A stretch of DNA of 6,220 bases from Dehalococcoidia bacterium. GTDB lineage: Bacteria > Chloroflexota > Dehalococcoidia > Plut-88900. The stretch spans positions 5,727 through 11,946 of the forward strand of contig JAAXHX010000226.1 in NCBI GenBank assembly GCA_012270635.1, in the 5' to 3' direction. Numbering within the stretch: position 1 is the stretch's first letter; each line of letters starts with the position of its first letter. Made by a program: the position numbers and the translations under genes. Below the pieces are notes generated by a model that had not been told where the DNA came from, did no database searches, and was given only the letters and a program-made list of their open reading frames with translations. Below, piece by piece: positions 1 through 6,029 of this stretch.

Positions 1-62
1 CGTCAACCGGGGAGCGGGAGCTGAAGAGGAGAGGGTAGGTTGGGGAGCGGGAAAGGGCGTCG
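1..62. other. Downstream flank of the oxidoreductase, no gene seen
   Basis: This short edge segment follows the oxidoreductase stop codon. Read on the minus strand it is strongly pyrimidine-rich. It holds an 11-base direct repeat, GGGGAGCGGGA on the plus strand, at 9-19 and 42-52. I see no hairpin followed by a T-run, so no intrinsic terminator is visible before the window ends. It may be intergenic or the 3' end of another gene; 62 bases are too few to decide. Confidence 0.4.
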
Positions 63-1712
63 CTAGCCGTAAACGGCTTCTGTGACGGGCACTGCCGGTC
101 CTCGGTCCCCGGCAAAGTCTGCCAGGACGGCCTGACTGGTGTTGCGGCCCGGCACCCCCGTTACGAAGCCTCCCGGCCAAACGCCGCCTCCCGTAAGGTA
201 GAGACCCTTCAGCGGGGTGCGGTAGTCGTTGGCGAGACGGTGGGGCCTCGGGCCGAAAAGGTTGTGGGGCAACATCTCCCCATGGGTGATGTTGGAACCC
301 ACGATTCCCAACTCCGCCTCGCAGTCCAGGGGGCTGAAGCTGCGGTAGTCGATGATGTGGTCAGGAAGGTCGGGCATATAGCGGGAGACGGTCTCTATGC
401 AGCGCTTGGCGAACCTGTCTTTCTCTTCGTCCCAGGTGCCCTCGGCCAGGTTGTAGGGTGCGTGCCAGATGTTCCAGCTCATTATGTGCTTGCCCGGGGG
501 CGTGAGATCGGGGGAGACCACCGAGGGAATCAAGCCCCAGATTATGGGCGTCTCCGAGGGGTAGCCTGCTATTGCCCCGACGGTCGACTCCTCGATGTGC
601 TCCATGGACGCAGCCACCCGGATTTGACAGGTGGAAGCTTGGTCCTGGGTCAGATCGTCCGGCAGACCTGCGTATGGAGGGATGCCGTCCAGGGCCAGGG
701 CCATCTTGAAAGCCGCACCTCGCATGGGGATGCGCTGGACTTCCTCCCGCATCCGTACCCCGACGGCCTCGTCATCCAGGAGCTTGCCGAACAGGGTCTT
801 GGGGTTGATTGCGGATACAACGACGGGCGCCGTGTAGACAGCGCCGTCTTCACACTCGACGCCGCGGGCCCGTCCGTCGCTATGCAGTATCCGAGCCACC
901 CGGGTCCTCGGCTTGAGGCTTCCACCGAACCCCCGGCACCGGGCCGTTATCGCATCGATGATGGCGCCCATGCCCCCGATGGGGTGTCCGGTCGAGCCCC
1001 GCAAGGGCATCCGGCGGAAGTCGTCGCTGGGCAGGGAGGCCGCCGAGGCGAGGGCCAGGGGCCTGAGAATCAAGCCGCAAGCCGTGCCCGGCGCGGACTG
1101 GGGCACCATGCCCGAGTTGGAGGCGAGCAGTCCGAGGAGGGTGCGGGCCTCGTTGGTCCTGAGGTGTCTGTAGAGTATCTCGCTCAGGCTGCCATGAAAG
1201 ACCTGCTCGAACATGTCCTTGTCTTCATCGGTGGTCAGGCCCGCAGCCATGTAGGCAAGGCCGGGCGCAGGCCGGAAGATGGACGTCCTTAGTCGGGTGG
1301 CGAAGTCCTCCAGCTTGGCGACGAAGCTGCGGTACCGGTTACCCTCGCCGGGGCAAATGGCGTCCAGTTGGGCGCAGACCCGGGCCATGTCCCGCCAGAC
1401 CACGAAAGGCCCATCGCGGAAGAACTGGATCACCGTGGGGTCGGAGCGGAGGAACCGAAGGCCGGCGCCCGCCAGGTCCAGCTCTTCGACGACCCTGGTT
1501 TCCAGGGAGCCGGGAGAGTTGGAGAAGCTAGCCGTGTAACCGGGCATGAACTCGAAGCTGCCGCTGGGGCCCCCGAACACCTCCCGGGACTCGAGGACGA
1601 GGACTCGGAGGCCGGCCTTCCCCAAGTATGCCGCACAGACCAGGCCGTTGTGACCGCCACCCACCACGATGACATCCCATTCCCCCGTTCCGTTCGACCG
1701 ATGATTTGTCAT
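63..1712 (-). CDS. FAD-dependent phytoene-desaturase-like oxidoreductase (PYROXD2/CrtI-type)
   Basis: This is a 549-residue flavoprotein of the CrtI/PYROXD2-like amine-oxidase superfamily, expected to be cytosolic or loosely membrane-associated. The N-terminus carries the dinucleotide-binding Rossmann motif DVIVVGGGHNGL (residues 13-24) with the acidic strand end VLVLE (37-41) and FGG (46-48). GGMGAIIDAI (246-255) and VVVSAINP (297-304) are typical of the central part of the family. The C-terminal FAD motif starts at TGGGVWPGGF (507) and runs through GVPGRNTSQ. The length is normal for bacterial PYROXD2-like proteins. The ATG has GGAGG only four bases upstream, which supports this start. It lies 42 nt after the amidohydrolase stop and is probably the last gene of the glmU operon. 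CrtI relatives oxidise carotenoids, but no other carotenoid gene is present and the GGGHNGL form points to the poorly characterised PYROXD2 branch. The substrate is unknown. Confidence 0.9.
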   Translation of the reverse strand: MTNHRSNGTGEWDVIVVGGGHNGLVCAAYLGKAGLRVLVLESREVFGGPSGSFEFMPGYTASFSNSPGSLETRVVEELDLAGAGLRFLRSDPTVIQFFRDGPFVVWRDMARVCAQLDAICPGEGNRYRSFVAKLEDFATRLRTSIFRPAPGLAYMAAGLTTDEDKDMFEQVFHGSLSEILYRHLRTNEARTLLGLLASNSGMVPQSAPGTACGLILRPLALASAASLPSDDFRRMPLRGSTGHPIGGMGAIIDAITARCRGFGGSLKPRTRVARILHSDGRARGVECEDGAVYTAPVVVSAINPKTLFGKLLDDEAVGVRMREEVQRIPMRGAAFKMALALDGIPPYAGLPDDLTQDQASTCQIRVAASMEHIEESTVGAIAGYPSETPIIWGLIPSVVSPDLTPPGKHIMSWNIWHAPYNLAEGTWDEEKDRFAKRCIETVSRYMPDLPDHIIDYRSFSPLDCEAELGIVGSNITHGEMLPHNLFGPRPHRLANDYRTPLKGLYLTGGGVWPGGFVTGVPGRNTSQAVLADFAGDRGPAVPVTEAVYG

Positions 1713-1754
1713 CCGCCCTCCGACACCCCTATCTCGGCAAGCCTGTCGCTTCGT
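1713..1754. other. 42-nt intercistronic gap
   Basis: The gap between the amidohydrolase stop and the oxidoreductase ATG contains the GGAGG ribosome-binding site of the latter and no evident terminator or promoter. This supports co-transcription of the two enzyme genes. Confidence 0.6.
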
Positions 1755-2885
1755 TTATATCCCGTATATCCTGGCCGTGTTCCCGCCGACCAGCTTGGCC
1801 TTCTCTTCTTCGGTGCATTCGGCCAAGGTCGTCTCGATGAACTCCCGGGACTTGGGCCACGTACCCTCGGAATGAGGGTAGTCGGACCCCCATAGGATGT
1901 TGTCCACGCCTATGATGTCCCGGTTCTGGATCCCGAGCGCGTCCTCCTGGAAGTCCGCAAAGCAGTTGGTGTGGAACAGGTCGCTGGGCGCGGCGTCGCC
2001 GGGGATGCGGTATCCGTCCTGACCGGCGGCCCTATCGTTGTAGCTGAAGTCCATGCGCTCCAGCCAGTAGGGTATCCAGCTTAGCTCGTGCTCCGCTACG
2101 CCAATCTTCAGGCGCGGGAACCGTTCGAAGACGCCGCTCAAGATGACCTCGGTGAGGGAGACCCGCACCCAGAAGTCGGCGTTGTGGAGGAGGAAGTTGG
2201 CGAAGTCGAAGGGGTCGAGTAGGTCCCGGTCCCAGCCCCGGCCGGCCTGCACCCTGGCGGTCGAGATGTGGAAGGTTAGGGGTATGCCCAGGTCCTGGGC
2301 GCAGGCCCAGAGGGGATCGTAGTCCCGGGAGCGATAGCTCTTCGCGGCGACGTACTCGGGAATCGTCACGCCGACGAACCCCCTCTTGACGCACCGCTTG
2401 ATCTCCTCAACGCCTTCCTCCACGTCGTCTATGTTGACAACCGCCACCCCCTTGAGCCGGCGGGGGTTGGCCTGGCAAAACTCCGCGGCGAAGTCGTTGT
2501 AGGTCTTATCAATGGCCGTCAGCAAGTCGCTGTCCTCGACGAAGGGGTAGAGGAAAATGGTGAGGCTCGGGTATACCAGGCCGACGTCCAACCCGTCTAT
2601 ATCCATGTCCTTCACCGCCTCCTCCCCGATGTACGCCCCCGGCCTGACGTCATCCCACTCTTCAACCTGGTTCAGCTTGCCGTCTTCTTCCAACCTCACC
2701 CCCGGTTGGGCCCCCATGGCGAAGATGTTGAAGTGGGGTTGTCCGTCTATATGCCAGAACGGCCCGTCCGGTGTGTTCTGTACCGACGGGCCGCGTTCCT
2801 TCAGGTCAGACGGAAGCCTGGAGGTCCAAAGATCGGGCGGCTCCACGATGTGGTTGTCGGATGAAATAATTCTGTAGTCTCCCAC
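1755..2885 (-). CDS. Amidohydrolase_2 family metal-dependent hydrolase or decarboxylase
   Basis: This 376-residue TIM-barrel protein belongs to the Amidohydrolase_2 (ACMSD/gamma-resorcylate decarboxylase-like) family, whose members hydrolyse or non-oxidatively decarboxylate small, often aromatic, acids using one metal ion. The N-terminal signature SSDNHIVEPPDLW (8-20) supplies Asp10 and His12 where classical amidohydrolases have HxH, with Glu15 also conserved. Later candidate ligands and catalytic residues are His206 (LTFHIS), Glu265/His266 in AEHELSWIPYWLERMD, and Asp335/His338 in WGSDYPHSEGTWP. The C-terminal GNTARIYGI (368-376) is the usual family ending. No signal peptide is visible, so it should be cytosolic. 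The start is GTG, with GGAGGAG eight bases upstream; the conserved N-terminal motif follows directly, so the start is well fixed. It sits between the CBS protein and the FAD oxidoreductase and may act on the same pathway as the latter. The substrate cannot be read from sequence. Confidence 0.9.
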   Translation of the reverse strand: MGDYRIISSDNHIVEPPDLWTSRLPSDLKERGPSVQNTPDGPFWHIDGQPHFNIFAMGAQPGVRLEEDGKLNQVEEWDDVRPGAYIGEEAVKDMDIDGLDVGLVYPSLTIFLYPFVEDSDLLTAIDKTYNDFAAEFCQANPRRLKGVAVVNIDDVEEGVEEIKRCVKRGFVGVTIPEYVAAKSYRSRDYDPLWACAQDLGIPLTFHISTARVQAGRGWDRDLLDPFDFANFLLHNADFWVRVSLTEVILSGVFERFPRLKIGVAEHELSWIPYWLERMDFSYNDRAAGQDGYRIPGDAAPSDLFHTNCFADFQEDALGIQNRDIIGVDNILWGSDYPHSEGTWPKSREFIETTLAECTEEEKAKLVGGNTARIYGI

Positions 2886-2893
2886 TGTCAGTA

Positions 2894-2900
2894 CTCCTCC
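2894..2900 (-). promoter_or_regulatory. Shine-Dalgarno site of the amidohydrolase (decides a GTG start)
   Basis: The minus strand reads GGAGGAG followed by eight bases and then GTG at 2885-2883. This strong site fixes the non-ATG start of the amidohydrolase. Confidence 0.8.
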
Positions 2901-2910
2901 ATGCTACGGG

Positions 2911-2928
2911 CCCGCCATTGAAGGCGGG
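2911..2928 (-). repeat. Intercistronic hairpin before the amidohydrolase
   Basis: A perfect 6-bp GC-only stem (CCCGCC pairing with GGCGGG) encloses a 6-base loop. It lies in the 66-nt gap between the CBS gene and the amidohydrolase, ten bases before the latter's Shine-Dalgarno site. No T-run follows on either strand, so it is not a standard intrinsic terminator. It could protect mRNA ends or tune expression between the two halves of the operon; that role is inference. Confidence 0.5.
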
Positions 2929-2951
2929 ACGCTTCCATTCCCTCGCGAATC

Positions 2952-3878
2952 TCACGAAGACGGAGACACCGCTTCGCCCTCGTTATCGGGGGCAGGGGCC
3001 CTGGTTATCTTTACCTTACGTATCCGTCTACCGCTGGTGGTGAGGACCGACACCAGGAATCCGTCCTCCCGTATCTCGTCGCCGGGAACGGGGATCTTGC
3101 CCAGGCGGTCAAAGATGAACCCGCCTACCGTATCGAAGTCCTCTCCCTGGATATCGAGGGAAAGGGCCTCGTTCAGGTCGTCGATGCTGACCGCGGCGTC
3201 CATTATAACCTCACCGGGGCTTATCGTCTCGATTTGCGGGGTCCCGATGTCGAACTCGTCCTCAATCTCCCCGACTATCTCCTCCATCAGGTCTTCCAGG
3301 CTCACCAGCCCGGCGACGCCCCCGTATTCGTCCACGACGATGGCCATGTGGACCCGCTTCTTCCTGAACTCCTGGAGGAGCTCGTCCACCCGCTTGGTCT
3401 CCGGTATGAAATGGGGAGAGCGGGCTATCTGCGTGAGGCTCAGCCCGTCTCCCGACTGTCCCCAATAGCGCAGCACGTCCTTGGCGTACACCACGCCGAC
3501 AACGTTGTCGATATTGTTTTCGTATATCGGGATCCGGCTGACTCCCGCGTCTATGACCGTGCGGACCAGCTCCGTGACGGAGGACTTGGCATCCAGGGCG
3601 ACGATGTCTATGCGGGGCACCATGATCTCCCTGGCCAGAGTCTTGTCCAGGTCGAGGATGGAGCGTACCATCTGGCTTTCGTCTTCTTCCAGGCTCTGGA
3701 CCTGCCCCTCTTCGTCGACGAAGGTCGGGGCAGGCTCATCCCCCGACCTCCGAGAGCGTCCGAAAAGGGCAAGGAGCCAGCCCAAGAACCCGCCCCTCGC
3801 CCCGTTAGCCGCTCTGGCTCGACCGTTCCCCGTCTTGCGATGTAGCTGCGCGGCCTCTTGCCCCGACTCTTCGATCAT
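2952..3878 (-). CDS. CBS-domain CorC/HlyC-type protein, no DUF21 membrane domain
   Basis: This 308-residue protein belongs to the CorC/HlyC (TlyC) family. It has a basic N-terminus with a short hydrophobic stretch FLGWLLALFG (31-40). A CBS pair follows: CBS1 starts at REIMVPRIDIVAL (83-95) and includes AGVSRIPIYE; CBS2 runs from FIPETKRVDELL (157-168) through VVDEYGGVAGLVSLEDLMEEIVGEI. The CorC_HlyC C-terminal domain occupies roughly 220-292 and contains DFDTVGGFIFDRLGKIP. The DUF21 transmembrane region found in longer relatives such as YfjD/CNNM is absent, so this is the soluble short form like E. coli CorC. E. coli CorC was linked to magnesium and cobalt export, and CBS pairs usually bind adenine nucleotides; the role here is inferred. 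The ATG is preceded by GGAG at four bases, and the gene lies 24 nt after glmU. The label hemolysin often given to this family is historical. Confidence 0.88.
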   Translation of the reverse strand: MIEESGQEAAQLHRKTGNGRARAANGARGGFLGWLLALFGRSRRSGDEPAPTFVDEEGQVQSLEEDESQMVRSILDLDKTLAREIMVPRIDIVALDAKSSVTELVRTVIDAGVSRIPIYENNIDNVVGVVYAKDVLRYWGQSGDGLSLTQIARSPHFIPETKRVDELLQEFRKKRVHMAIVVDEYGGVAGLVSLEDLMEEIVGEIEDEFDIGTPQIETISPGEVIMDAAVSIDDLNEALSLDIQGEDFDTVGGFIFDRLGKIPVPGDEIREDGFLVSVLTTSGRRIRKVKITRAPAPDNEGEAVSPSS

Positions 3879-3902
3879 TCGTCTCCGTCCTGCCTACCGG
3901 TC

Positions 3903-5246
3903 TTACGGCCCAGGCTTCTCCCGCGCCGGGACACCGAACACCAGGGTGTCCCCCGGCACGTCTTTCGTCACTACGGACCCGGCCCCGGTCACCGCCTGGG
4001 GGCCTATTGTCACCGGGGCCACCAGCATGGAGTCCGACCCTATGAATGCTCCGTCTCCTATTACCGTCCGATTCTTCCTGGAACCGTCATAGTTGCAGGT
4101 AACGGCGCCGGCTCCGATATTCACCTCTGCCCCGATGTCGGCGTCACCCAGATAGCTGAAGTGGCCCACCCTGGTCCCTCGACCAACCGTGGTCTCCTTC
4201 ACTTCCACGTAGTTCCCGATGCGCACGTCCTCGGCCAGACGGGCCCCGGGGCGCAGATGGCAGTAGGGACCGACCTGCACGCGGTCCGCTATGGAACTGC
4301 CTTCGATAACCGATCCCTGGATGCGGCACCCATCCCCGATGCTTGAATCTTCTATCACCGAGTTGGGGCCGATGTCGCAGTCTTCGCCTATGCTGGTGTT
4401 GCCGCGAATTATGACGCCCGGCTGCAAAATAGTGTCCATGCCCACCCGGACGTTAGCGTCCACGAAGGCGCTGGGCGGGTCGACTAGAGTAACCCCATCG
4501 TCCATGAGACGCTGCCGCGTCATCTCGAATGCGGCGGCTGTGACCCTGGCGAGGTCTGCGCGGTTGTTGACTCCCAAGGCTTCCCAAGGGTTGACCGGGG
4601 CGACGCCTTCCACGTGCCAGCCGTCCCGGGAGGCCCTGTCTACCAGGGCAGTGACGTAATACTCGCCGTTGGGGGCGGGTTGAAGGCCGCGGAGGGCGGG
4701 CCAGAGCCAATCCGCGCGGAAGCAGTAGGCGCCGCAGCACACCTCGTTCGAGGAGAGAGCCTCGGGCGCGGCGTCCCGCCACTCGACTACCCCCGTAATT
4801 TCTCTCCTGTCCCCGCGGAGCACCCTACCCATCGAACCGGGTTCCTGCACCTCGCACGAAAGCAGGGTGAGCGTTGCCTCGGCTTCCAAATGGCGAGCCA
4901 TCATCCGGTTGAGGGTCTCGCCGCTTATCAGGGGCATATCGGCGTTCAATACGAGCACGTGGTCGGCGCGCCCGGCGAGGAGAGGCTCGGCCTGGAGCAG
5001 CGCGTGCCCCGTGCCCAGCCTGTCCCGCTGCACAACGTAGCTCGTTCCGTTGTGAGAACCGCCTGCCCCGGCGAGGAACTCCGGCCCAACCACGGCAACC
5101 GTGTTGGCAACCGGCGTGTCCGAAACCGCGTTTTTAACCCAGGAAAACATGTCCCTTCCCGCAACACGGTGAAGGGCCTTGGGGGTGCGGCTCTTCATTC
5201 GGGCGCCTTTGCCCGCCGCCAATATCACGCTTGCCCAAGTTGACAT
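3903..5246 (-). CDS. glmU: Bifunctional GlmU: GlcN-1-P acetyltransferase / GlcNAc-1-P uridylyltransferase
   Basis: GlmU makes UDP-GlcNAc in the cytosol in two steps: acetyl transfer from acetyl-CoA to glucosamine-1-phosphate, then uridylyl transfer from UTP. The 447 residues are close to the 456 of E. coli. The N-terminal nucleotidyltransferase domain has LAAGKGARM (9-17), Lys23, RLGTGHA (76-82), NADMPL with metal-ligand Asp103, VVEWRDA (153-159), GEYY (194-197) and GVNNR (225-229). From about residue 262 a left-handed beta-helix of hexapeptide repeats begins. It contains the acetyltransferase residues Arg332, Lys350, His362 in GHFSYLGDADIG (E. coli His363), Tyr365, Asn376, Asn385 in CNYDG, Lys391 and Arg442. 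Two pocket positions look atypical: ECxxG-type EVCCG (169-172 region) replaces the usual ExNxG, and VTA replaces LTD after EYY. The upstream reading frame stays open to a TGA at 5283-5285 without another start codon, so this ATG is right, yet no Shine-Dalgarno site lies near it. It leads the four-gene operon. Confidence 0.96.
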   Translation of the reverse strand: MSTWASVILAAGKGARMKSRTPKALHRVAGRDMFSWVKNAVSDTPVANTVAVVGPEFLAGAGGSHNGTSYVVQRDRLGTGHALLQAEPLLAGRADHVLVLNADMPLISGETLNRMMARHLEAEATLTLLSCEVQEPGSMGRVLRGDRREITGVVEWRDAAPEALSSNEVCCGAYCFRADWLWPALRGLQPAPNGEYYVTALVDRASRDGWHVEGVAPVNPWEALGVNNRADLARVTAAAFEMTRQRLMDDGVTLVDPPSAFVDANVRVGMDTILQPGVIIRGNTSIGEDCDIGPNSVIEDSSIGDGCRIQGSVIEGSSIADRVQVGPYCHLRPGARLAEDVRIGNYVEVKETTVGRGTRVGHFSYLGDADIGAEVNIGAGAVTCNYDGSRKNRTVIGDGAFIGSDSMLVAPVTIGPQAVTGAGSVVTKDVPGDTLVFGVPAREKPGP

Positions 5247-5392
5247 TTTCGCATATAAAAAATCAGCCCTTTCTTCTTCACTTCACGCCGGAAGCGCGAG
5301 ATAGGAGAAAGGACTGCTAGTCCAGGAACGTAGCTATTCGGGCTGTCGACCTACTACTGGGAGGGTCGTCGAGCTCAATCATCTTAGTCTCA
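5247..5392 (-). promoter_or_regulatory. Long untranslated leader of glmU with possible folds
   Basis: If transcription starts about seven bases after the -10 box, glmU has a leader of about 145 nt. On the minus strand it contains a 5-bp hairpin (GGACT and AGTCC, plus-strand 5311-5323). It also has a 6-bp complementary pair, CAGCCC (5340-5345) with GGGCTG (5264-5269), about 70 nt apart. The second arm is followed by A and six T residues (5257-5262), as in an attenuator. The 13 bases before the ATG are AT-rich with no AGGAGG-like site; the nearest purine run, GAAAGGG, is more than 20 nt away. No known riboswitch class is recognised. The fold is inferred by eye. Confidence 0.35.
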
Positions 5393-5398
5393 GGACAA

Positions 5399-5427
5399 AT
5401 GATAAGTAGCTCAAATATGGCTGTCAA
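5399..5427 (-). promoter_or_regulatory. Sigma70-type promoter for the glmU operon
   Basis: On the minus strand a perfect -35 box TTGACA (5422-5427) is followed after exactly 17 bases by TATCAT (5399-5404), a five-of-six match to the -10 consensus. It lies between the hsp20 terminator and glmU and points towards glmU, with a start of transcription expected near 5392. In DNA this GC-rich, such a match in a gap between two units is unlikely to be chance, although no experiment supports it here. Confidence 0.65.
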
Positions 5428-5452
5428 GCCTGTGCGCTTGTTCAGAACGAGT

Positions 5453-5499
5453 ATGGAAAAGATGACCGGCGGGCAGGCCCCGGGGCCTGCCCGCCGGTC
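5453..5499 (-). terminator. Strong intrinsic terminator after hsp20
   Basis: Bases 5464-5499 form a perfect 36-base palindrome: two 18-base arms, beginning GACCGGCGGG, with no spacer, so the RNA would fold with a small loop taken from the centre. On the minus strand the stem is followed by ATCTTTTCC, a short T-run, 25 nt beyond the hsp20 stop. The plus-strand side has no T-run, so termination is expected only for hsp20-direction transcripts. This separates hsp20 from the glmU operon. Confidence 0.85.
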
Positions 5500-5524
5500 G
5501 TGGGCGGATGGGAAGGCGTCGAGG

Positions 5525-5974
5525 CTACCCGGTCTTGACCTCGATGGTCTTGGGCTCGATGGCCGGGACTCGGGGGATAGTGAGGGTCAGGACGCCATTC
5601 TCGAAGCGTGCTTCCGCATCGTCGTCTTTGAGCCCCTGGGGCAGGGTCAAGCGACGCTGGAAAGCGCCGGCATACCGTTCCCGAAGGACGTAACGGTCGT
5701 TCTCGGACCCCTTGGTGGACTGGGCCTTACCGTCGATGGTGAGCCGGTTGTTCTCGATGGAGACGTTGACGTCCTCGGGCTTGACGCCGGGCAGGGAGGC
5801 CCGGATGACCACCTGCTTCTCGTCGGCGGTGACGTCCACGGGTATGGGGTTGGCGTGGTAGGTCGGGGCGGCGTAACCGTGGAAACCGAAGAACGGGTCC
5901 CCGAAGAATCGGTCCACGAGCCTCCTGATGCCGACCAGTCCGGCGAAGGGGTCCCGCCTTGCTATTGCGTTCAT
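5525..5974 (-). CDS. hsp20: Small heat-shock protein, Hsp20/alpha-crystallin family
   Basis: This 149-residue cytosolic holdase binds unfolding proteins without ATP and usually forms large oligomers. The N-terminal arm is rich in aromatic and basic residues (DPFAGLVGIRRLVDRFFGDPFF, split about residues 8-18 and 19-29). The alpha-crystallin domain runs from about 44 to 135: IPVDVTADEKQVVIRASLPG opens it, VKPEDVNVSIENNRLTI (64-80) follows, and the diagnostic FENGVLTLTIPR lies at 124-135. The C-terminal tail has the I-x-V anchor (IEV, 144-146) that docks on a neighbouring subunit. The length is typical of bacterial Hsp20. The ATG has AAGGAGGA six bases upstream, a strong site. The gene follows a 43-codon small ORF and an 11-bp inverted repeat, and a strong terminator closes it. 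No CIRCE operator or recognisable ROSE-type thermometer is seen, so heat control cannot be shown from sequence. Confidence 0.95.
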   Translation of the reverse strand: MNAIARRDPFAGLVGIRRLVDRFFGDPFFGFHGYAAPTYHANPIPVDVTADEKQVVIRASLPGVKPEDVNVSIENNRLTIDGKAQSTKGSENDRYVLRERYAGAFQRRLTLPQGLKDDDAEARFENGVLTLTIPRVPAIEPKTIEVKTG

Positions 5975-5980
5975 AACTGT

Positions 5981-5988
5981 TCCTCCTT
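5981..5988 (-). promoter_or_regulatory. Shine-Dalgarno site of hsp20
   Basis: The minus strand reads AAGGAGGA, six bases before the hsp20 ATG, close to the full anti-16S complement. The adjacent inverted repeat ends six bases upstream of it, so the site is outside the stem and not obviously masked. Confidence 0.8.
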
Positions 5989-5994
5989 GTGCTT

Positions 5995-6024
5995 GCCGAC
6001 AGGGGACTCGCGGCCCCTGTCGGC
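5995..6024 (-). repeat. 11-bp inverted repeat in the hsp20 5' region
   Basis: GCCGACAGGGG (5995-6005) and CCCCTGTCGGC (6014-6024) are perfect complements around an 8-base loop. The repeat fills the gap between the stop of the small ORF and the hsp20 ribosome-binding site. GCTTGC occurs as a direct repeat on both sides (5991-5996 and 6025-6030). No T-run follows in either direction, so it does not look like an ordinary terminator. It could stabilise the hsp20 mRNA, mark a processing site or bind a regulator; the sequence alone does not choose. Confidence 0.7.
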
Positions 6025-6029
6025 GCTTG

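Noticed and set aside
240..1292. Long open frame of 350 codons on the plus strand opposite the oxidoreductase
   Set aside because: It lies wholly antisense to a clearly recognisable flavoprotein, has no recognisable domain and is low-complexity. Long antisense frames are expected in GC-rich coding DNA.
1368..1895. Plus-strand open frame of 175 codons spanning the oxidoreductase-amidohydrolase junction
   Set aside because: It is antisense to the ends of two well-supported genes, and its composition looks like a shadow of the coding strand with no domain.
3234..4346. Overlapping plus-strand open frames opposite the CorC-like gene and glmU
   Set aside because: Several mutually overlapping frames lie antisense to strongly conserved domains and show no recognisable motif.
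4614..5243. Plus-strand open frame of 209 codons opposite the GlmU N-terminal domain
   Set aside because: It mirrors the glmU coding region almost exactly, and no family is recognised.
5280..5400. Possible tRNA or other structured RNA gene in the hsp20-glmU gap
   Set aside because: There is no T-loop GGTTCGAAT-like motif and no cloverleaf. Only short stems can be drawn, so it is kept as a leader and not called an RNA gene.
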